A DNA stretch of 62,916 nt from an uncultured Prochlorococcus sp. (GCA_902537445.1 CACBBI010000005.1:1-62916), one strand, 5' to 3'; shown: positions 1 through 6,652, numbered from the stretch's first letter. A program made the numbers and translations. The notes: generated by a model not told the origin, from the letters alone.

Positions 1-33
1 AAGTAGTCTCATATTTAGATTTACCCCTCCCAT
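1..33 (-). CDS. 5' end of an unidentified gene running off the window
   Basis: Only the first 11 codons are visible (ATG at 33-31, read leftward). A strong Shine-Dalgarno GGAGGG lies just upstream on the minus strand, which is the main reason for calling it. It would be the third gene of a minus-strand run of small ORFs. Nothing can be said about function. Confidence 0.3.
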   Translation of the reverse strand, partial: MGGVNLNMRLL

Positions 34-93
34 AGTCCCTCCTGAGCTATAGCTTGCTATTACTTGCACTTATTAGTTCTCCTTTTGCCCCTT

Positions 94-222
94 CTAGTCA
101 TATACTTTCTCCTGGTCTAAAATCTCCCTCTTATAACCCTCAGCAAGCTCATCATTATATCTGCACTCTTCAATTATTTTTACTATCTCGGAGATAGCTA
201 TAGTTTTTCGATCTTGCATCAT
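94..222 (-). CDS. hypothetical protein, 42 aa
   Basis: Small acidic ORF starting at tandem ATG ATG, downstream of the 66-aa ORF on the same strand. Predicted mostly helical with no membrane segment or known motif. Position and strand suggest it is co-transcribed with its neighbours. A 13-codon basic ORF overlaps its 3' end and is too short to call. I do not recognise the family. Confidence 0.4.
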   Translation of the reverse strand: MMQDRKTIAISEIVKIIEECRYNDELAEGYKREILDQEKVYD

Positions 223-235
223 TTAATAGTTATTT

Positions 236-436
236 TTAAGCAGCATCATATTCATCCCTATCTTCAAGCTCTCTCATAAATCTTTTATCTAATAAGTAAT
301 TGTCTATAAGCTCTAGATTGTTATTTTCTTTAATTTGTTTATCGCTGTTTAATAGTTCTCTTATGTAGTTATATACAAGCTCTTGATCGTATCCACTTTC
401 TCTAATTTCTTTCAACATTTCGTCAGGAATTTCCAT
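236..436 (-). CDS. hypothetical protein, 66 aa
   Basis: Acidic, helix-rich soluble protein beginning MEIPDEMLKEI and ending in an acidic tail. An in-frame TTG three codons upstream would also be possible, but ATG at 436 is preferred. No signal peptide, membrane segment or recognised domain is seen. It heads a minus-strand run of small ORFs at the edge of the tRNA-flanked variable region. Function unknown. Confidence 0.5.
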   Translation of the reverse strand: MEIPDEMLKEIRESGYDQELVYNYIRELLNSDKQIKENNNLELIDNYLLDKRFMRELEDRDEYDAA

Positions 437-544
437 AATCGTCAACCCCTTAAAAACTTCTATATATATATAGAAACGTATTTCGAATAAAAATCAAATA
501 TTACTTATAGAATAAATTAGAAGAAAAATAATCTTTCATGTTTA

Positions 545-862
545 ATGTTGCGACTTCTTCCGTTACCAATTTTTATTTGCATTTATCTATTCTCTTGGTG
601 GAGATGTAAAAAAAATATTATCGCTAGTGATAAGCAACTAAAACCTTGCATTGATTGGGCATATATAAAAAATTTATCTCTCCCACCAAAACCTTCATTT
701 GTCGAGTTTTATATTGTTTATGTTTCTTCTTTTTTTAAATTTCCTTTTGGGATAATTATTCAACAACTACCTTTCGCAAAGAAAGTAAGATATTACGAAA
801 GAGAAATGAAATTAATATTTGATAAATGGAATTTAGAAAAAATTAAAAAAATAATTAACTAA
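545..862 (+). CDS. hypothetical membrane-anchored protein, 105 aa
   Basis: One hydrophobic segment near residues 5-18 is followed by a basic, lysine-rich region, and a second weakly hydrophobic stretch lies around residues 55-75. The C-terminus is highly basic. A hairpin terminator at 905-946 follows, so it is probably monocistronic. It lies just left of the first tRNA-Pro fragment. No family is recognised. Confidence 0.5.
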   Translation: MLRLLPLPIFICIYLFSWWRCKKNIIASDKQLKPCIDWAYIKNLSLPPKPSFVEFYIVYVSSFFKFPFGIIIQQLPFAKKVRYYEREMKLIFDKWNLEKIKKIIN

Positions 863-904
863 ATATCTATCAAACCAGAAGAGCCCCTTAGAGAGCTCCT
901 CCCG

Positions 905-946
905 ACTGATATCATGCTATTTAAACAATATCAGTGCTGTTTTTTC
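905..946 (+). terminator. Rho-independent terminator after the 105-aa gene
   Basis: An 8-bp stem ACTGATAT / ATATCAGT (905-912 and 928-935) is followed by a T-rich tract (GCTGTTTTTTCTG). Confidence 0.6.
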
Positions 947-1024
947 TGTCTCAAAAATGATTAACTATTAGATATTTAATCAGTAATATCAATAGTTCTT
1001 AGAAATCTCTTAAAAAACATCTCT

Positions 1025-1073
1025 AGTGCTTTGGGAGCACTAGGTCGCAGGTTCGAATCCTGTCGCCCCGACT
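1025..1073 (+). repeat. tRNA-Pro(UGG) 3'-half fragment, copy 1 (PRE1-like)
   Basis: The segment has a complete anticodon arm (AGTGC, loop TTTGGGA with anticodon TGG, GCACT), then a T arm with GGTTCGAATCC and the 3' acceptor strand GTCGCCCCGACT. There is no D arm or 5' acceptor strand upstream, so it is not a functional tRNA. Similar fragments occur at 3073-3111 and 8044-8092. In Prochlorococcus such fragments mark integration events at tRNA genes; the assignment to the described element PRE1 is from memory. Confidence 0.85.
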
Positions 1074-1204
1074 CAATCAAAACCAAGTCATAGGAAGCTA
1101 TCCCAAGGTTGCCTTTTTTATTTCTAATTTGTCTTAAAATCTCTACGTGCGAGGATTTGTATAGCTTTGGATAACTTTGGAGGTTAGCTCGCCCGCAATA
1201 CCAA

Positions 1205-1242
1205 TTAAAAAAAGTCAGCCTGTATCTCTACTAGCTGACTTT
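1205..1242 (-). terminator. Rho-independent terminator, minus strand
   Basis: A perfect 9-bp stem AAAGTCAGC / GCTGACTTT (1211-1219, 1234-1242) is followed on the minus strand by a run of T. It ends the hli plus small-ORF transcript (1511 to 1266). Confidence 0.8.
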
Positions 1243-1265
1243 CATGGCAATGAAAGTTTTAAAAA

Positions 1266-1376
1266 CTATACAAATGTTGTTGTTGTTGTTGTGATGCTTA
1301 AAACAACTGCAACAAAGAATATATAAGGAACCACCTTAAGGGGAACATATCCTTGTTTTTTAGATATAAAATCCAT
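1266..1376 (-). CDS. small membrane protein downstream of hli, 36 aa
   Basis: It starts MDFISKKQGYVPL, has one hydrophobic segment (about residues 14-28) and ends in a run of six threonines coded by an imperfect ACA repeat. The ATG abuts the stop of the hli gene, so the two are almost certainly translated from one mRNA that ends at the adjacent terminator. Small proteins of this type commonly accompany hli genes in Prochlorococcus. The role is unknown; an accessory thylakoid peptide is a guess. Confidence 0.55.
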   Translation of the reverse strand: MDFISKKQGYVPLKVVPYIFFVAVVLSITTTTTTFV

Positions 1377-1511
1377 TTATACAAGGCCTGGAATAATTTG
1401 TCCTGTTGTTAGATATGCGCCAATAAGGGCAATAAATCCGATCATTGCAAATCTACCGTTAAGCTTCTCAGCTACGATTTTTTCCTTCTCAACTTTTTTT
1501 GTTTCGTTCAT
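1377..1511 (-). CDS. hli: high light-inducible protein (Hli), 44 aa
   Basis: Single-helix thylakoid protein of the CAB/ELIP/HLIP superfamily. These bind chlorophyll and carotenoid and help to dissipate excess light energy and protect photosystem assembly intermediates. The family signature AEKLNGRFAMIGFIA, containing the chlorophyll-ligand pair E and N/R, precedes a GAYLTTGQIIPG turn. The C-terminal 30 residues match the Hli at 2213-2473 closely, so the two derive from one ancestor. Start is the first ATG. It is followed without a gap by a 36-aa membrane ORF and a terminator. Confidence 0.85.
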   Translation of the reverse strand: MNETKKVEKEKIVAEKLNGRFAMIGFIALIGAYLTTGQIIPGLV

Positions 1512-1638
1512 TTGTTTGGTTGATTCTTTAGTTAAGATGCTTCCTAATGCAATCTTTAAACAAACATAATAATAGAAAAATATAAGTGCGAGTATAATTA
1601 CTTACTCTCATACCATCTATAAGCTGTACTTATTAAAG

Positions 1639-1785
1639 TTATCTTCCTTCCTTTGCATATTCGAGACTAAACAAATACTTTTCACCATCATCACTGTCAT
1701 CGTCATCATCATTGAAAGACGCAATTAATACATAAACGCCTCCAAGACCTAGGATCATTGATATGTAGAGAATAGGATCAGCCAT
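1639..1785 (-). CDS. small membrane protein with acidic Asp run, 48 aa
   Basis: One hydrophobic segment (MILGLGGVYVLIASF) is followed by five aspartates and a polar tail. The same layout, with PILYFSM...GLGEVYVLISSF and DDDDD, occurs in a 43-aa ORF at 13508-13639 on the other strand, so this is a small paralogous family. The Asp run could be a cation-binding or surface-charge feature; that is inference. Start is the first ATG of the frame. Confidence 0.6.
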   Translation of the reverse strand: MADPILYISMILGLGGVYVLIASFNDDDDDSDDGEKYLFSLEYAKEGR

Positions 1786-1951
1786 AATTTTATTTTGATC
1801 AATCAAAAACAAATCTGAGGAAGCTTTTTTATGTCTTCATGATCTTTTAATTATTAGGTTCAACTTTTTAAAAAGATAACTACTATCTGTAACGTATATG
1901 TAGCAAGTTTGATTATAAAGTACCGAAATTCACATAATTGCAGCCTTTTTC

Positions 1952-1990
1952 TTTACATTAGTTAATAAGAATGTTACGTTTGTTAACAAT
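1952..1990 (+). promoter_or_regulatory. conserved hli promoter with direct repeats (HLR1-like)
   Basis: Two imperfect direct repeats, TTACATTAGTTAATAAG and TTACGTTTGTTAACAAT, end 13 bp before the hli start codon. The same arrangement occurs before the second hli cluster (27428-27466), although the flanking DNA differs. The repeats resemble the cyanobacterial HLR1 box (pairs of G/T-TTACA-A/T-A/T), the binding site of the high-light response regulator RpaB. This is a resemblance, not proof. Confidence 0.5.
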
Positions 1991-2003
1991 TAATTTTTAA
2001 CTA

Positions 2004-2213
2004 ATGACTAATTCTTCATACATAACTACAGAATCAGGTGGAAGGCAAAATATTTTTCCAACTGAGCCTCGTCCTTATGTTGATCAATCTGTTTCTTACG
2101 ATGGATATCCTCAAAACGCAGAAAAAGTTAATGGTCGTTGGGCGATGATCGGTTTAGTTGCACTTTTGGGAGCTTATGTAACCACAGGCCAAGTAATTCC
2201 AGGTATTTTTTAA
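2004..2213 (+). CDS. hli: high light-inducible protein (Hli), 69 aa
   Basis: Hli protein with a 40-residue soluble N-terminus (SGGRQNIFPTEPRPYVD) and one transmembrane helix carrying the signature AEKVNGRWAMIGLVAL, followed by GAYVTTGQVIPGIF. It is a close paralogue of the 68-aa protein at 27479. The stop codon overlaps the start of the next hli gene (TAATG), implying translational coupling. The promoter repeats just upstream suggest light-stress control. Confidence 0.9.
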   Translation: MTNSSYITTESGGRQNIFPTEPRPYVDQSVSYDGYPQNAEKVNGRWAMIGLVALLGAYVTTGQVIPGIF

Positions 2214-2473
2214 TGTCTCCTCTTTCAGGTTTTTTAGCTGTAATCGTATTCTTCACAGCTGTCCTCATTGCTTATCTAACCAAGCAATTTCAAAACGAAA
2301 ATTTTAACTATTCATCTTCTAATCAAATGAAAAACACAAACACAAAAGTCAAAACAATCGAGAAAGAAAAAGTAGTTGCTGAAACTCTTAACGGCAGGTT
2401 CGCAATGCTTGGATTAATTGCTGCTGTTGGAGCATATCTAACAACAGGTCAAATAATTCCTGGTTTCGTTTAA
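2213..2473 (+). CDS. hli: two-helix high light-inducible protein (Hli), 86 aa
   Basis: It has an N-terminal hydrophobic segment (residues about 5-25), a polar linker and a C-terminal Hli helix with AETLNGRFAMLGLIAAVG and TTGQIIPG. I use the ATG at 2213, which overlaps the upstream stop; a longer frame beginning at 2138 runs inside the previous hli gene and is not credible. From 2282 to the stop, the DNA differs from the copy at 27754-27946 at a single position, while the 5' part is more divergent. Confidence 0.88.
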   Translation: MSPLSGFLAVIVFFTAVLIAYLTKQFQNENFNYSSSNQMKNTNTKVKTIEKEKVVAETLNGRFAMLGLIAAVGAYLTTGQIIPGFV

Positions 2474-2701
2474 ATGCTTTTACTCTCTGTACCATTCTAC
2501 GATTTTCCATCTTCGCCCATACTAATAATTGGTGCCATAGGCATTGTTGTAGCACTGGCTGTTTTTTTTCTAGCTTACAAAGAGTACTTCAATTCTCCAT
2601 TTAACAAAGAATTTCAATTAAAGAAAAAAGCTCTATTGAAGGAGAAAAAAGAACTAAACATAAAACTTGAAAAAATAGAGCAAGATTTAAAAAATTTATA
2701 G
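2474..2701 (+). CDS. membrane protein with C-terminal coiled coil, 75 aa
   Basis: It starts directly after the hli stop codon. It has one long transmembrane segment (about residues 15-35) and then a charged, lysine/glutamate-rich region (KKKALLKEKKELNIKLEKIE) that should form a coiled coil. It probably belongs to the hli operon. It has no counterpart at the same place in the second hli cluster. Function unknown. Confidence 0.65.
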   Translation: MLLLSVPFYDFPSSPILIIGAIGIVVALAVFFLAYKEYFNSPFNKEFQLKKKALLKEKKELNIKLEKIEQDLKNL

Positions 2702-2709
2702 TTAAATCC

Positions 2710-2811
2710 ATGAACATAGACATTTTTCTAATCTCTTTCTTTACTTATCTCTTAGTACCAGTAGTAATGATCGCTAAGGGTAAAAAAGCAACTAACATAA
2801 AAAAGATTTAG
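2710..2811 (+). CDS. small single-helix membrane protein, 33 aa
   Basis: It consists of one hydrophobic segment (IFLISFFTYLLVPVVMIA) and a basic tail, which fits the size class of photosynthetic small subunits and hli-linked peptides. It starts 9 bp after the previous stop, so it is likely in the same operon. No specific family is recognised. Confidence 0.5.
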   Translation: MNIDIFLISFFTYLLVPVVMIAKGKKATNIKKI

Positions 2812-2896
2812 GCTCCCAAAAATAAGATTTTAAACTCTATTCAATACTTACATAGTCGTTATGGAGTTTTCTTATAAGTTTAAGGAGGGTAATCTT

Positions 2897-3070
2897 ATGA
2901 CCAACCTCGCTATTGAGATACTTATCTGAACTATAGTTTTAGTAAATTTTGGAGCAATCCTTACAGCTAATATCTACTCAAAATCAGTAAAGGAATTTAA
3001 ACGAAATAGATTTTTTTGCAGTAAGTCTTTCAGCAATATTTATTGCATTATTTGATAAAAATTTGTTTTG
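2897..3070 (+). pseudogene. decayed small membrane protein gene
   Basis: A good Shine-Dalgarno (AGGAGG at 2883-2888) precedes ATG at 2897. Ten codons later there is an in-frame TGA (2927-2929). After it the same frame continues as a hydrophobic segment (TIVLVNFGAILTANIYSKS). Near the T-run at about 3010 the sense reading shifts by one base (FFAVSLSAIFIALFDK) and runs into the second tRNA-Pro fragment. One stop plus one frameshift argues for a pseudogene. Confidence 0.5.
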
Positions 3071-3072
3071 TA

Positions 3073-3111
3073 AAGCACTAGTTTGCAGGTTCGAATGCTA
3101 TCGCCCCGACT
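3073..3111 (+). repeat. tRNA-Pro 3' fragment, copy 2 (degenerate)
   Basis: The fragment reads AGCACTAGTTTGCAGGTTCG then AATGCTATCGCCCCGACT. It aligns with the T arm and acceptor strand of copies 1 and 3 but has several mismatches and has lost the anticodon loop. It closes the 1.0-3.1 kb segment carrying hli genes. Confidence 0.75.
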
Positions 3112-3197
3112 CTAATAATCCAGATCAAAGAACGGTTCCCCAGTCTGTATTTTTTAAAGACTAAATTCTGTCCTAAAAGATTGCGGACAAAAGATGC

Positions 3198-3611
3198 TTA
3201 ATTGAAAGGTGAAGTGTTATTAGTAGGAGCTATTAGTAGGATTTCAAAAACTATCCCGGTTAAGGCAATTGGTAAAACCCAAATCCCAATAAATCTATGA
3301 TCAAAAAATCTTAAATGATCTTCACCCCTGAAAACACTTTGCAAAGAAGTAAATAGGGTTTCTGGTTGCTTATATGATGGCACATTTTTAGAAGGAGAGT
3401 ATGGCTTAACAAAAGCGGAAGACGCATAAAACTTTGCAATTTTTCTTAAAAAATAAATAGGTAAAACCCATATAGCAACGAATCTTCCACCAAGCCACTG
3501 TCTCGCATTAGGTAGAGCATACTCTTTAATAGATTTATTCTCTGGCATTCCAGATTCCAAATTCTTATAAATTTTTTCTAATGTAAATTCATTACTTGAT
3601 TTATTGATCAT
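3198..3611 (-). CDS. membrane protein with internal duplication, 137 aa
   Basis: Two similar segments, GGRFVAIWVLPIYFL (about residues 41-55) and DHRFIGIWVLPIALTGI (about 104-120), share the core RF-x-x-IWVLPI, so the protein looks like a tandem duplication of a one-helix unit joined by a polar linker. I do not recognise the family. It lies 41 bp downstream of the end of two structured RNA-like elements on the same strand, which might control it. A thylakoid location is a guess from the neighbours. Confidence 0.6.
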   Translation of the reverse strand: MINKSSNEFTLEKIYKNLESGMPENKSIKEYALPNARQWLGGRFVAIWVLPIYFLRKIAKFYASSAFVKPYSPSKNVPSYKQPETLFTSLQSVFRGEDHLRFFDHRFIGIWVLPIALTGIVFEILLIAPTNNTSPFN

Positions 3612-3652
3612 TTGATTTCCAGAAAAATTTACTTTAAAAGGTGAAATAAATA

Positions 3653-3775
3653 AAAATATTCCTAACTACTAAAATAACTAAAAAGAAGCTAGGAATATTT
3701 TCGTTGGCTAGGTTCATAAAGACGGAATCTATACCGTTGCAGATTCGCCAAATATCTACATATTCTTTATAAGTA
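3653..3775 (-). ncRNA. structured RNA-like element A ending in a terminator
   Basis: Read on the minus strand it begins GTAGATATTTGGCGAATCTG, which can fold (GTAGAT with ATCTGC). A second hairpin ACGG-TATAGATT-CCGT follows. The element ends in a 12-bp stem (3690-3701 with 3653-3664) followed by T-rich sequence. Element B at 3893-4008 has the same order and the same opening but different stem sequences. It could be a small RNA or a leader of the 137-aa gene. Confidence 0.45.
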
Positions 3776-3892
3776 AAAAACTCTTTTTTAAAAAGTAAAT
3801 AATATACAGAAGAAGGAATAATATTTAATAATTTAGAGTTTTTGTTAAGAATTTAATTTAATATTTATGATTATTTAAAAAAAATATTTAAA

Positions 3893-4008
3893 CCTCATTT
3901 TCTAAGATTGCGAAAAAGAAAATGAGGTCAAAGGGAGGTTCTCATTACGAACCGCTTTATCAAAGCTAGCGGCTAAGTAGATTGCCCTAATATCTACTTA
4001 TATATTTA
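3893..4008 (-). ncRNA. structured RNA-like element B ending in a terminator
   Basis: On the minus strand: AAGTAGAT-ATTAGGGCA-ATCTACTT (perfect 8-bp hairpin), then CCGCT...AGCGG, then GGTTC...GAACC, then a 10-bp stem CCTCATTTTC / GAAAATGAGG (3918-3927 with 3893-3902) followed by a T-rich tract. Its opening matches element A, with pairing kept where the sequence differs. No protein is encoded here. Confidence 0.5.
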
Positions 4009-4080
4009 TATAATGAGTTTTAAAATACAGGAAGATTAATTTTATACAAATAAGTGTTTAATATTTAATGTAATTATTGC

Positions 4081-4179
4081 TTAGGAAAAGCTAATTAATG
4101 TACTTACTATAGTTATTGAAAGATAAAAAAATGCATAAAGAGAAACGGCTAAAAACAAATACTGTTCTATTGGAATCAT
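4081..4179 (-). CDS. small single-helix membrane protein, 32 aa
   Basis: The ORF starts MIPIEQYLFLAVSLY and is almost wholly hydrophobic. It is the third gene of a minus-strand set after the PsbF-like 98-aa and the 62-aa proteins (gap 34 bp). Its size and hydrophobicity resemble small photosystem subunits, but no family is recognised. Confidence 0.5.
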   Translation of the reverse strand: MIPIEQYLFLAVSLYAFFYLSITIVSTLISFS

Positions 4180-4213
4180 AAAAGGTATTAATTTAAGGAT
4201 AAGAAAAATTTGA

Positions 4214-4402
4214 TTAATTTTTTGTTAAAAAGATATTCTCTAAAATATAACTTTGTTCTATTGATTCATTTTTAAGAGAATTGTTTTTTGGCAAATTGTT
4301 ATTCGTAGAATTAAAAGCACCCCATTTTTTTAGCCAAAATAAGGTATAAAAAAATGCGATTAAAAATGGTGCTCCAACAATTAAAAATCTAATGTCCATC
4401 AA
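4214..4402 (-). CDS. small membrane protein related to the N-terminus of its neighbour, 62 aa
   Basis: It starts MMDIRFLIVGAPFLIAFF. This aligns with the start of the 98-aa protein upstream ([18 protein letters not shown]), including FWL-x-x-W after the helix, so the two N-terminal helices are paralogous. The rest is a polar, asparagine-rich tail with no PsbF-like part. It is separated by 8 bp from the upstream gene and so is probably co-transcribed. A PsbY-like helix is a weak alternative label. Confidence 0.55.
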   Translation of the reverse strand: MMDIRFLIVGAPFLIAFFYTLFWLKKWGAFNSTNNNLPKNNSLKNESIEQSYILENIFLTKN

Positions 4403-4410
4403 AATTCCTA

Positions 4411-4707
4411 TTAATAAGATTTAAACTGCATTGCCAATATTGCTCCAAGGAAGAAAACGGTTGGGATCCCTAGGGCATTAACTGCTGCGGTTCTTACAGT
4501 AAATACTGGATAACCTTCTGCTGGTCTGCCAGTATCAGGAATTAATGCTGAATCTTCCCATACTTGATAATTTTTAAAAGGAGCTACTCCCTTCTTTGGT
4601 AATCCTAGTGGTGTTAATCTAAATACATCCCACCTACCTAACCAAAAGACTGTAAATATCCATGAGAATATTATTGGTGTAATAACGAGTAAAATCCTGA
4701 AATCCAT
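4411..4707 (-). CDS. two-helix membrane protein with a PsbF-like C-terminus lacking the haem histidine, 98 aa
   Basis: Residues 66-95 read YPVFTVR, then [16 protein letters not shown] and AMQF, which match the cytochrome b559 beta subunit PsbF (YPIFTVR, AVHALAIP, VFFLG, AMQF). In PsbF the histidine of AVHAL is the axial haem ligand; here that position is Asn77, so b559-type haem ligation should be impossible. An extra N-terminal helix (residues 1-25) and a 40-residue linker precede it. First gene of a three-gene run of tiny membrane proteins. Likely a thylakoid protein of unknown role, derived from or mimicking PsbF. Confidence 0.65.
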   Translation of the reverse strand: MDFRILLVITPIIFSWIFTVFWLGRWDVFRLTPLGLPKKGVAPFKNYQVWEDSALIPDTGRPAEGYPVFTVRTAAVNALGIPTVFFLGAILAMQFKSY

Positions 4708-4928
4708 TTCTAAAAGGTAATAATAAATTTGATTATTATTTTGTCTTTTTTAGTTAAATAAATGATTTGATCATTAACTTATATTTAAAGAAAAACCCCT
4801 AATAACATTGTTTCTAATCATTAGTAACATCATGAAATGATTAATTGATTTATTTAAAGTATATTTTTTTGGATTGCGATATGTTGGATATTTTTTTGAT
4901 GTAGATTTTGGTTAATTAAAAAACAAAT

Positions 4929-5297
4929 ATGGAAACCTTTAGATTCTTACTTTTTGGTTTTGCAGGAGTTAGTGTAGTTTTTTGGGTGGCAATAATAGCT
5001 TTATGGCATACATACATGTTTCCAAGATTCTTTAATGAAGATAAAGGATTAAATTCTGTTATCAATCAAGAAATAAAAGTTTCTACAGATCCAATTTTAG
5101 GCAGTTTGGTTAAAAGCAATAATTTCAGAAATAGAGATAAATATTCAATGAAAAATTTGGTTATTGCTGACTTTTCATCTGCAAGTAATAATTTCAAACT
5201 TAATAAACTCTATACAACAGTAATGATTGGTGTTACTTTTGCAAGTTTTATTTTTCTTACTTATGGATTAAGCAGTTCAATAACAACGGTAAGTTAA
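4929..5297 (+). CDS. two-helix membrane protein, 122 aa
   Basis: Transmembrane segments lie at about residues 5-30 (FLLFGFAGVSVVFWVAIIAL) and 95-118, with a polar asparagine/lysine-rich loop between. It is divergent from the PsbF-like operon. Its stop is followed immediately by a second small ORF (5298). No family recognised; it is specific to this accessory region as far as I can tell. Confidence 0.6.
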   Translation: METFRFLLFGFAGVSVVFWVAIIALWHTYMFPRFFNEDKGLNSVINQEIKVSTDPILGSLVKSNNFRNRDKYSMKNLVIADFSSASNNFKLNKLYTTVMIGVTFASFIFLTYGLSSSITTVS

Positions 5298-5381
5298 ATG
5301 GAATCTATATATGTAATTGTTTTCATTACTTGCTTTGTTTATTTAATTTTTGACTCATTCAAAAATATAAATATTAAATAG
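5298..5381 (+). CDS. small single-helix membrane protein, 27 aa
   Basis: The ATG follows the previous stop with no gap (TAAATG), which suggests coupled translation. One hydrophobic stretch (IYVIVFITCFVYLIF) is followed by a short basic tail. Function unknown. Confidence 0.45.
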   Translation: MESIYVIVFITCFVYLIFDSFKNINIK

Positions 5382-5385
5382 ATTG

Positions 5386-5547
5386 CTAATGTTTTTTGCC
5401 AGCTAATAAGATTTTTCTTCTTATATAAAAGAATACTAATGTAGTTATTATCATTACAGGTGGATGAAATGATATTGAATTTAGATATTCGAAGTAATCA
5501 AATGATTCCAAAATTTTTGCTCGTAATTTCCTAAAACTATATTTCAT
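5386..5547 (-). CDS. small membrane protein, 53 aa
   Basis: It has a basic N-terminus (MKYSFRKLRAKILES), one hydrophobic segment (PPVMIITTLVFFYI) and a basic end (RRKILLAGKKH). It converges with the 27-aa ORF. It has no recognised family but shows coding character and a clear ATG. Confidence 0.5.
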   Translation of the reverse strand: MKYSFRKLRAKILESFDYFEYLNSISFHPPVMIITTLVFFYIRRKILLAGKKH

Positions 5548-5668
5548 CTCTCAAATTTTTATTGATTTAAATAGATCAATATCTTGTATAAAATGCTAGT
5601 TAAATTTTTCTTAACTAATATTTTGCGGACAAATATCGGACAAACATTACTTCAAAATAATTTAAATT

Positions 5669-6096
5669 TTACTTATTAGTAGTTGTAGAAAGTCCGACAG
5701 CAGATGCCGCAACTACATAAATTACTGCTGGTTCATTTCCTATATTTTCAACAAAATGTTCGTCACCATTAGTACTCTCTATTAATAATTGCTTGGATGA
5801 AAAGTAATTAATAAAATCTCCTCTAGTATGCTTCAATTGTCCTTGACCAAGATAAACGACCATTGGTGCTGGGTGCGTGTGAATTGGAGTCTTTCCACCA
5901 GCAGGGATAACTACCTTGAAAAATCTAAGCTTAGCTTGCTTCCACCTAGGGTAAGAAATCTTTTTACCTCCTAAACCTTTAGTACTTTGAATAAGAGGTA
6001 TTACTTCAATCTTTTCTTGAGCCTTAGTAATTTCCAAAGGTAGAAGAACTGATGAAATTGTTATTGCAGAGATTAAAGATTTCTAAATTTTTGCAT
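5669..6096 (-). pseudogene. cupin-domain protein with frameshifted signal peptide
   Basis: The frame up to 6037 encodes 122 residues with a cupin core: PIHTHPAPMVVYLGQG gives the HxH metal ligands and the glycine turn, and GDEHFVENIGNEPAVIYVV forms the second motif. Upstream, the DNA codes a good signal peptide (SLISAITISSVLLPLEITKA). It is joined to the only ATG (6096, MQKFR) out of frame by one missing base, so translation from the ATG stops after seven codons. Start at an internal TTG (6037) would give a cytoplasmic protein. A decayed second copy lies near 11.3 kb. Promoter-like motif 6119-6140 sits 23 bp upstream of the ATG. Confidence 0.65.
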
Positions 6097-6118
6097 AAAA
6101 AAGGAGCTAATTTCACCC

Positions 6119-6140
6119 TTATTTTAGATCGACTGTCAAT
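6119..6140 (-). promoter_or_regulatory. recurrent promoter-like motif, site 1
   Basis: Minus-strand ATTGACAGTCGATCTAAAAT followed by AAGGG, located upstream of the cupin gene. TAAAAT is a plausible -10 box; TTGACA lies only 7 bp from it, too close for a normal -35, so it is more likely a regulator site or an unusual promoter. Confidence 0.55.
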
Positions 6141-6218
6141 CATTCTCCTCTTGTGTATTCTTTAGTCTTTCGTAGAAGATCCTGTTGGATATAAGATAGA
6201 GTTAATAGAAAGAAACTT

Positions 6219-6368
6219 ATGAAGGAATTAGAAGAAAATACTATAGAGCAAATAAGAACTCTTCTTAATTATTTAGAGCAAACAGATCTATTAAAAAACA
6301 AGGATATTCTTAGTTGTTTAGATGTAATAGCAAGAGAGTATGGCGGAGAGGTAGTTGACAAAAATTAA
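6219..6368 (+). CDS. hypothetical soluble protein, 49 aa
   Basis: Helical acidic protein (MKELEENTIEQIRTLLNYLE). The next gene begins with GTG directly after its stop, so the two form a pair. No motif recognised. Confidence 0.5.
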   Translation: MKELEENTIEQIRTLLNYLEQTDLLKNKDILSCLDVIAREYGGEVVDKN

Positions 6369-6554
6369 GTGGCTAATCCAGATCAAAAAACAATATTGCT
6401 AGAAAAAGCTTATGACGAACTTAAGGCAATTTGCCGCAAGTTCCAAGACGAATCTGGAGCTAAAGATATGGAAGTAAAAACTTTACTAAGAGAACTTGCG
6501 AGGGTTTATGAAAAAGATATTGATGACGATTATGACATAAATTGGGAAGTTTAA
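6369..6554 (+). CDS. hypothetical soluble protein, 61 aa
   Basis: It starts at GTG immediately after the 49-aa ORF. It is acidic and helical, ending in DIDDDYDINWEV, with one cysteine near residue 20. The gap-free spacing shows that it shares an mRNA with the preceding gene. No family recognised. Confidence 0.6.
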   Translation: MANPDQKTILLEKAYDELKAICRKFQDESGAKDMEVKTLLRELARVYEKDIDDDYDINWEV

Positions 6555-6652
6555 ATCAGTTTATTTGATATTCTTTTGATATAAATGAAATGAGGCCAAA
6601 CCTCATCAGCACACTATATATTTGCTGCAAGACATAAATTGATTCTATATAG

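Noticed and set aside
2138-2473. Longer reading of the second hli gene from 2138 (and likewise from 27610)
   Set aside because: The extra part lies in the wrong frame inside the preceding hli gene, and an ATG overlapping the upstream stop gives a proper start.
3700-3765. Glutamine riboswitch (glnA / downstream-peptide type) suggested by GTTCATAAAGACGGAA on the plus strand
   Set aside because: The conserved closing strand and the rest of the core are missing, no glutamine gene is nearby, and the minus-strand folding explains the segment better.
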